Origin: an uncultured Lachnospiraceae bacterium
Lineage (GTDB): Bacteria; Bacillota; Clostridia; Lachnospirales; Lachnospiraceae
Length of the DNA stretch: 35,997 nucleotides
Direction of reading: 5' to 3'
NCBI GenBank assembly: GCA_902793335.1
Contig: CADBCZ010000029.1
Location: 1-35,997, forward strand
Part shown: positions 32,998 through 35,997 of the stretch, piece by piece
How positions within the stretch are numbered: the stretch's first letter is position 1
Layout: every line of letters starts with the position of its first letter
The notes under the pieces: model-generated
What the model was told of the DNA's origin: nothing
Seen by the model: only the letters and a program-made list of their open reading frames with translations
The model's database searches: none
Program-made: the position numbers and the translations under genes

Positions 32998-34290
32998 CTA
33001 CTCTTGAATGTCCTTGTTTCCAGCAGGGACATTCTTCTTTTCATTCAAGTCATTGTTCCTTATCTTCGGCATTGGAACAACCTGTGTCACCTCATTTCCC
33101 ATTACCACCTTCTTTCTTACCGCTATGTAATACCGTAATGTTGTAGATTCCAAATCTCCGATATAAGCTGCTATCTCCTTTACCGAAGCACCGTTCTCAT
33201 GCATACGAGTTGCAAATGTTCTTCTAAGTATATGCAGACCACTAACCTCATTAACAAAATCCACATGCTTATAAATTGTACTCATAAGGTGTTCCATCAT
33301 TGTATCGGTGTACTGTCCTCCGGTTTTCGTTCTGCAGATAAGGTCATTCGGCTTACCCGGATTAAGTTCTCTGATATTATTCAAATCATCAATAGCTTCA
33401 GGAAACAACTGAATAATCCTTGCCTTTTGATTCTTTGTTGTACCCTTATTAGAAAGGTACTTTTTTTCAGATTGAGATTTGGATCGGTTTCTTGCAAGTG
33501 ATGTGTTCTTATCAATCGTAAGCAGCCCTTTTTCTTCATTAAAGTCCTTCCATGTTAGACTGATAAGCTCACCAACTCTCATTCCCGTATGAAGTAACAG
33601 CCTGCCATACCAACCGCCTGCATATTTGTATTCACCATTGTTGGCATTTGTCCTTACTGTCTCCTGCAGGAATAGTTCTTCCTCTTCCTCAGACAAAACA
33701 ATTACATCCGCCTCCGCAGCATTCTTGCTCTCCAGCTTAGATAATCGTTTGACTATACTTTTCTTAATCTGAGCAACGGGGTTATAATCAATCTCTGTTC
33801 TCAATACCGCCCACTCATAAGCTGCATTCATTACATCAAGAGATTTCTTAATCGTTGATACTGAAAGATTCTTTTTTATTAGTGTACTAATATGATCTTC
33901 AACATCTGCCGGATTGACTGCTTGTATCTGCATCTTACCTATGGGATATTTTTCTATCTGATTCCTGATGGTATCTTCCCGTCTGTCTATTGATTTAGGC
34001 TTCAACTCATTATTCATTACCTGAAAATCAAGATGTCGCTGACATAACTCCTCAACCATATCGTAATCCTTAACAATAACCCTGCTGTTTCTCTTATTAA
34101 GAGCCTGCTCCTTTTCCTTCATACGTTTAACACATATCGCTTTGGTATCTCCCACCACTGATATGTATTTCCTCTTGCCATTGGGATTGTATCCGGCACT
34201 CTTTCTATATATGAAAGTACCATCTTCTCTTTCAATAAACGTTCCATTCCCTCTGGCATTTCGCTTTTTCTTTTCTTCCAGATGTACCAC
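32998..34290 (-). CDS. int: Tyrosine recombinase (integrase)
   Basis: A 430-residue tyrosine recombinase. The N-terminal part (about residues 10-60) is an arm-binding domain like that of Tn916-type integrases; a core-binding SAM-like domain follows (100-180). The catalytic Arg I is in HTGMRVGELISL, the HxxR segment is HILRRTFATRM, and the nucleophile Tyr is in STTLRYY. The usual His/Trp after the Gly (LGH) is an Asp here (YIGD). The start is uncertain: GTG at 34290 directly abuts AAAGGAGG, and a CTG three codons on would give better spacing. It sits 13 nt after xis. Confidence 0.92.
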   Translation of the reverse strand: MVHLEEKKKRNARGNGTFIEREDGTFIYRKSAGYNPNGKRKYISVVGDTKAICVKRMKEKEQALNKRNSRVIVKDYDMVEELCQRHLDFQVMNNELKPKSIDRREDTIRNQIEKYPIGKMQIQAVNPADVEDHISTLIKKNLSVSTIKKSLDVMNAAYEWAVLRTEIDYNPVAQIKKSIVKRLSKLESKNAAEADVIVLSEEEEELFLQETVRTNANNGEYKYAGGWYGRLLLHTGMRVGELISLTWKDFNEEKGLLTIDKNTSLARNRSKSQSEKKYLSNKGTTKNQKARIIQLFPEAIDDLNNIRELNPGKPNDLICRTKTGGQYTDTMMEHLMSTIYKHVDFVNEVSGLHILRRTFATRMHENGASVKEIAAYIGDLESTTLRYYIAVRKKVVMGNEVTQVVPMPKIRNNDLNEKKNVPAGNKDIQE

Positions 34291-34303
34291 CCTCCTTTAA
34301 GCA

Positions 34304-34516
34304 TTACACAACAAAATGTTTGTGTTCATACTGTTGCAGCCATTCGTTAAGCGCCTTTTCAGTAACAATGTATCTCTTACCGATACATATTGAGGGAAAT
34401 CCTTTTGATCTGATAAGGGCATAGGCTTTATCCCTTCCAATCTTCAATACACTTCCCAGCTCTTTTGCTGTGAGGATTTTAATATCCTCATGTGTTGTTC
34501 TTTCAACCATTTCCAT
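34304..34516 (-). CDS. xis: Excisionase (MerR-like helix-turn-helix)
   Basis: A 70-residue protein with ILTAKELGSVLKIGRDKAY and FPSICIGKRYIVTEKALNEWL, the winged helix-turn-helix of Tn916-type and other small excisionases. It bends attachment DNA and steers the integrase towards excision. GGAGG lies seven nt before the ATG. It heads the minus-strand transcript (xis, int, primase, vapE) from a perfect-consensus promoter carrying TCGTA operators, so the divergent XRE protein likely represses excision. Confidence 0.9.
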   Translation of the reverse strand: MEMVERTTHEDIKILTAKELGSVLKIGRDKAYALIRSKGFPSICIGKRYIVTEKALNEWLQQYEHKHFVV

Positions 34517-34539
34517 ATAAGTTCCTCCTTACTCAATTA

Positions 34540-34685
34540 TTCGTAAAACTATTGTTTCTAGCTTTCGTAATCAATATAACATACTGATTTCTACTTGTCA
34601 ATACTTCGTATCAATATTTTTTACTTCTTTCGTAATGCAATTATTATTTTTGTCTTATTATTGACTGCATCGTACTATTCTCGTA
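34540..34685. promoter_or_regulatory. Array of six TCGTA operator elements
   Basis: TTCGTA occurs at 34540, 34564, 34605 and 34629, with variants ATCGTA at 34669 and CTCGTA at 34680. Distances are 24, 41, 24, 40 and 11 bp. The two central copies flank the xis promoter, and the last two lie within the spacer of the XRE promoter. This fits binding sites of the divergent XRE repressor. Confidence 0.75.
34573..34601 (-). promoter_or_regulatory. Consensus promoter of xis-int operon
   Basis: On the minus strand TTGACA (34601-34596), a 17-nt spacer and TATATT (34578-34573) form a near-perfect sigma-A promoter. TTCGTA copies flank it at 34564 and 34605. Confidence 0.85.
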
Positions 34686-34689
34686 TTTA
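34661..34689 (+). promoter_or_regulatory. Promoter of the element XRE repressor gene
   Basis: TTGACT (34661-34666), a 17-nt spacer with two TCGTA copies, and TATTTA (34684-34689). An alternative extended -10, TGGTATTAT, lies about 20 nt downstream. An 8-bp hairpin ACACACAA/TTGTGTGT (34721-34741) falls in the leader. Confidence 0.55.
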
Positions 34690-34791
34690 TTTATTTTTCA
34701 AAATGTGGTATTATGATAGTACACACAAGAAAGTTGTGTGTTGTATTATTACTGTTTGTTAAACAAAAGCATATATATGGAGGTTATGATA

Positions 34792-35274
34792 ATGGGTGAC
34801 GGAAAAAGATTAAAAGAAATTATTGATGAAAAAGCTACTAATGTTAGAGCTGTTGCAAGAGCTGCTGGAGTAAGTCCCACTACACTATATTCGATAATTA
34901 GTAAGGATACTCATATAAGATTCGACTATGCTATAAGAATTGCTAATGAATTAGATATAGATGTTAATGAAATATGTTCTGCCTCACCATTCTCCGGAGA
35001 GGTATCAGACGAAGAAATATACCCAACATTCCCTGATGGTATGGGCGGTATATTAAAGAGTAATCGGATTGATGTGTATTTGAAGCATTCACTAAAACCA
35101 CTTCTGCTTATGTATGGAATGAACTCTATGCCTGATGTAGATAATCTCTTAACCAGCTTTTATAAACTTGATGATACTGCACGACAAGAAATAATTGGAA
35201 TAATTAGAGTTTTGGAGAAACACAATTCAGATCCGGAAAGAGTTGAACAGGTAAAACAGATTAAAGGGTGGTGA
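34792..35274 (+). CDS. XRE-family repressor of the element
   Basis: A 160-residue protein. The N-terminal helix-turn-helix reads GKRLKEIIDEKATNVRAVARAA, then GVSPTTLYSIISKD, and the C-terminal part has RIDVYLKHSLKPLLLMYGMNS and a helical dimer-like segment. It is like the phage-type regulators next to integrases in such elements. The ATG at 34792 has GGAGG eight nt upstream; three other ATG codons upstream are not preceded by a site. It is divergent to xis with the TCGTA array between, so it should repress excision and probably its own gene. Confidence 0.88.
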   Translation: MGDGKRLKEIIDEKATNVRAVARAAGVSPTTLYSIISKDTHIRFDYAIRIANELDIDVNEICSASPFSGEVSDEEIYPTFPDGMGGILKSNRIDVYLKHSLKPLLLMYGMNSMPDVDNLLTSFYKLDDTARQEIIGIIRVLEKHNSDPERVEQVKQIKGW

Positions 35275-35278
35275 TTTC

Positions 35279-35316
35279 ATACCATCAAATACCATCAATC
35301 ATACCATCTAACTTTT
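35279..35316. repeat. Right arm-type motif copies
   Basis: Three ATACCATC units are found in a row (35279, 35289, 35301). The last two with their flanks form the 28-nt block 35289-35316 that matches 17455-17482 at 27 positions in the same orientation. They lie 166 nt inside the right end and, like the left copy, suit integrase arm-type binding. Confidence 0.75.
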
Positions 35317-35319
35317 CAA

Positions 35320-35344
35320 AAAAATAGGTAACTTTTCTATTTTT
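35320..35344 (+). terminator. Weak terminator after XRE repressor gene
   Basis: AT-rich arms AAAAATAG (35320-35327) and CTATTTTT (35337-35344) flank 9 nt. It lies 45 nt after the repressor stop and is only a weak candidate. Confidence 0.45.
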
Positions 35345-35435
35345 ATATTCTTTTAATACTAATTTGTACGTATTCATTGAATACATTTTGACAAGTTTTA
35401 ATCAGTAAAAAACCTCTGAAACCCTTTATTTTATG

Positions 35436-35472
35436 CGAAAAAATAAGCTCTGGTGATCATTCTCACCAGAGC
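35436..35472 (-). terminator. Element-supplied terminator of tRNA-Gln
   Basis: Perfect 10-bp arms GCTCTGGTGA (35447-35456) and TCACCAGAGC (35463-35472) with a 6-nt loop, followed on the minus strand by TTATTTTTTCG. It is 10 nt past the tRNA 3' end and inside the element. Confidence 0.9.
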
Positions 35473-35481
35473 CATTCTCAA

Positions 35482-35523
35482 CTGGGGTACAAGGATTCGA
35501 ACCTTGAAATGACGGAGTCAGAG
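35482..35523 (-). repeat. attR: 42-bp direct repeat within tRNA-Gln
   Basis: This copy is part of the intact tRNA and is identical to 17350-17391. It spans from the anticodon loop to the discriminator base, so integration re-creates a complete tRNA. Confidence 0.95.
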
Positions 35524-35553
35524 TCCGTTGCCTTACCATTTGGCGATACCCCA
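35482..35553 (-). tRNA. tRNA-Gln (anticodon CUG)
   Basis: The 72-nt minus-strand sequence begins TGGGGTATCG and ends TACCCCAG, giving a 7-bp acceptor stem. The anticodon arm ACGGA/TCCGT has loop CTCTGAC, so the anticodon is CUG for the codon CAG. The T-loop is GGTTCGAATCC. Discriminator G73 fits glutamine tRNAs. The CCA end is not encoded. Confidence 0.95.
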
Positions 35554-35581
35554 ATGTGTATTGTTCAACTCACAAATCATT

Positions 35582-35609
35582 ATTATACACATTTCAGAAA
35601 AAAAATCAA
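35582..35609 (-). promoter_or_regulatory. Promoter of tRNA-Gln
   Basis: On the minus strand TTGATT (35609-35604), a 16-nt spacer and TATAAT (35587-35582). It is about 28 nt before the tRNA start. Confidence 0.7.
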
Positions 35610-35687
35610 GAGAAATTTTAATATTTTTAAAATTTTTTTATTTCTCTCGTGATTTCCCTTGATTTTCCTTGGTTTTTTCCATCATTC

Positions 35688-35897
35688 TTACTCTTCTACT
35701 GTATTCTCATCAACCGAATTGCCGGTCTCATTAAGCTTTTCAACATTCTCGTTATATTCTTCTACTGCATCATCTGCCTGTTCAATATATTTTGTAGGAA
35801 CATTTGGTTCTTCTTTTTCAACAGGTCCACATCCACACACGAGAAATGCAACCGACATAACAGATACCATCATCAACGCAACTTTAAATTTTTTCAT
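35688..35897 (-). CDS. Small lipoprotein of unknown function
   Basis: A 69-residue protein starting MKKFKVALMMVSVMSVAFL with lipobox-like LVCGC, so Cys becomes the lipidated N terminus. The mature part is about 45 residues, very acidic and Glu/Asn-rich (DDAVEEYNENVEKLNE), and probably helical. The ATG at 35897 fits the signal peptide and has GGCGG about nine nt upstream; an in-frame ATG at 35936 adds 13 polar residues that would spoil it. Its role is unknown. Confidence 0.7.
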   Translation of the reverse strand: MKKFKVALMMVSVMSVAFLVCGCGPVEKEEPNVPTKYIEQADDAVEEYNENVEKLNETGNSVDENTVEE

Positions 35898-35908
35898 ATT
35901 TATAAACC

Positions 35909-35930
35909 GCCTTTCTGCGCTGCGAAAGGC
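35909..35930 (-). promoter_or_regulatory. Hairpin at lipoprotein ribosome binding site
   Basis: GCCTTTC (35909-35915) and GAAAGGC (35924-35930) pair perfectly around 8 nt. On the minus strand the second arm, GAAAGGC, continues into GG and makes up the ribosome binding site, so the hairpin may limit translation. Confidence 0.5.
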
Positions 35931-35997
35931 ACCCATGGGGTTATGAAAACTTTTGTTTCCTTTCGCTTTGCTTCTTCTATTATCTATCTTTTTCCTG

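Larger units (their letters stand above)
17350..35523 (-). mobile_element. Integrative mobilizable element in tRNA-Gln
   Basis: The 18.2-kb element is bounded by a perfect 42-bp direct repeat and carries integrase, excisionase, primase, VapE helicase, ParM-like ATPase, MobV relaxase, TnpV and a restriction-modification cargo. It has no visible conjugative transfer machinery (no VirB4, no coupling protein), so it should rely on a helper for transfer. Cargo genes (17.5-26.6 kb) are clearly more AT-rich than the backbone (27-34.5 kb), which suggests separate acquisition. The intact tRNA lies at the integrase side. Confidence 0.93.

Noticed and set aside
34119-34304. A 61-codon frame starting at the xis stop and overlapping the integrase start, possibly a -1 frameshift product
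   Set aside because: The peptide is a shadow of the integrase sequence, its ATG precedes the only binding site, and no convincing slippery heptamer with a following structure is seen.

Overview
The window looks like a chromosomal segment of a low-GC Firmicute, most probably a Lachnospiraceae gut anaerobe. This is inferred from the AT-rich sequence, strong GGAGG ribosome binding sites, TnpV and DUF6809-type mobile-element genes and a mix of ABC transporters and HAD phosphatases. No rRNA gene is present to settle the identity.

Layout. (1) About 1-870: the edge of a decayed or partly seen mobile element, with a C-terminally truncated TnpV, a 59-residue GTG-start gene and a DUF6809-like gene, all translationally coupled. 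(2) About 970-17300: ordinary chromosome. It holds a BcrA-like ABC ATPase with a broken permease, a CDF metal exporter, two HAD phosphatases, a polar amino-acid ABC importer (lipoprotein, permease, ATPase), a SulP anion transporter, a membrane-anchored alpha/beta hydrolase with a GNAT and a Gfo/Idh/MocA oxidoreductase, a second GNAT, and a BceAB-like ABC exporter led by a small membrane protein. (3) 17350-35523: an 18.2-kb integrative mobilizable element inserted in the 3' end of tRNA-Gln(CUG), bounded by a perfect 42-bp direct repeat equal to the last 42 nt of the tRNA. (4) 35554-35997: chromosome again, with a small lipoprotein gene.

The element reads mainly on the minus strand from the tRNA side. 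A divergent XRE repressor faces xis, followed by int, a CHC2 zinc-finger primase, a VapE-type P-loop helicase, a ParM-like actin ATPase with a small partner, a hairpin-rich oriT-like region, a MobV relaxase and a full-length TnpV. This backbone implies excision, replication and partition as a circle, and mobilization by a helper. Next to attL sits an AT-richer cargo module: a membrane-anchored protein of unknown function, Res (SF2 helicase plus PD-ExK nuclease), Mod (beta-class adenine methyltransferase), a KAP-like P-loop NTPase, an autoregulated XRE protein, an unknown 95-residue protein and a PIN toxin with its small partner. I read it as an expanded type III restriction-modification defence island. 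Res precedes Mod, the reverse of the usual order.

Main structural signals: an 82-bp three-level concentric palindrome between vapE and parM; a shared 28-nt motif just inside both ends of the element (probable integrase arm sites); six TCGTA operator elements over the divergent control region; two GAAC-N8-GTTC operators before the cargo XRE gene; and two different terminators at the two tRNA-Gln 3' ends, showing that the element supplies the terminator now used by the tRNA.
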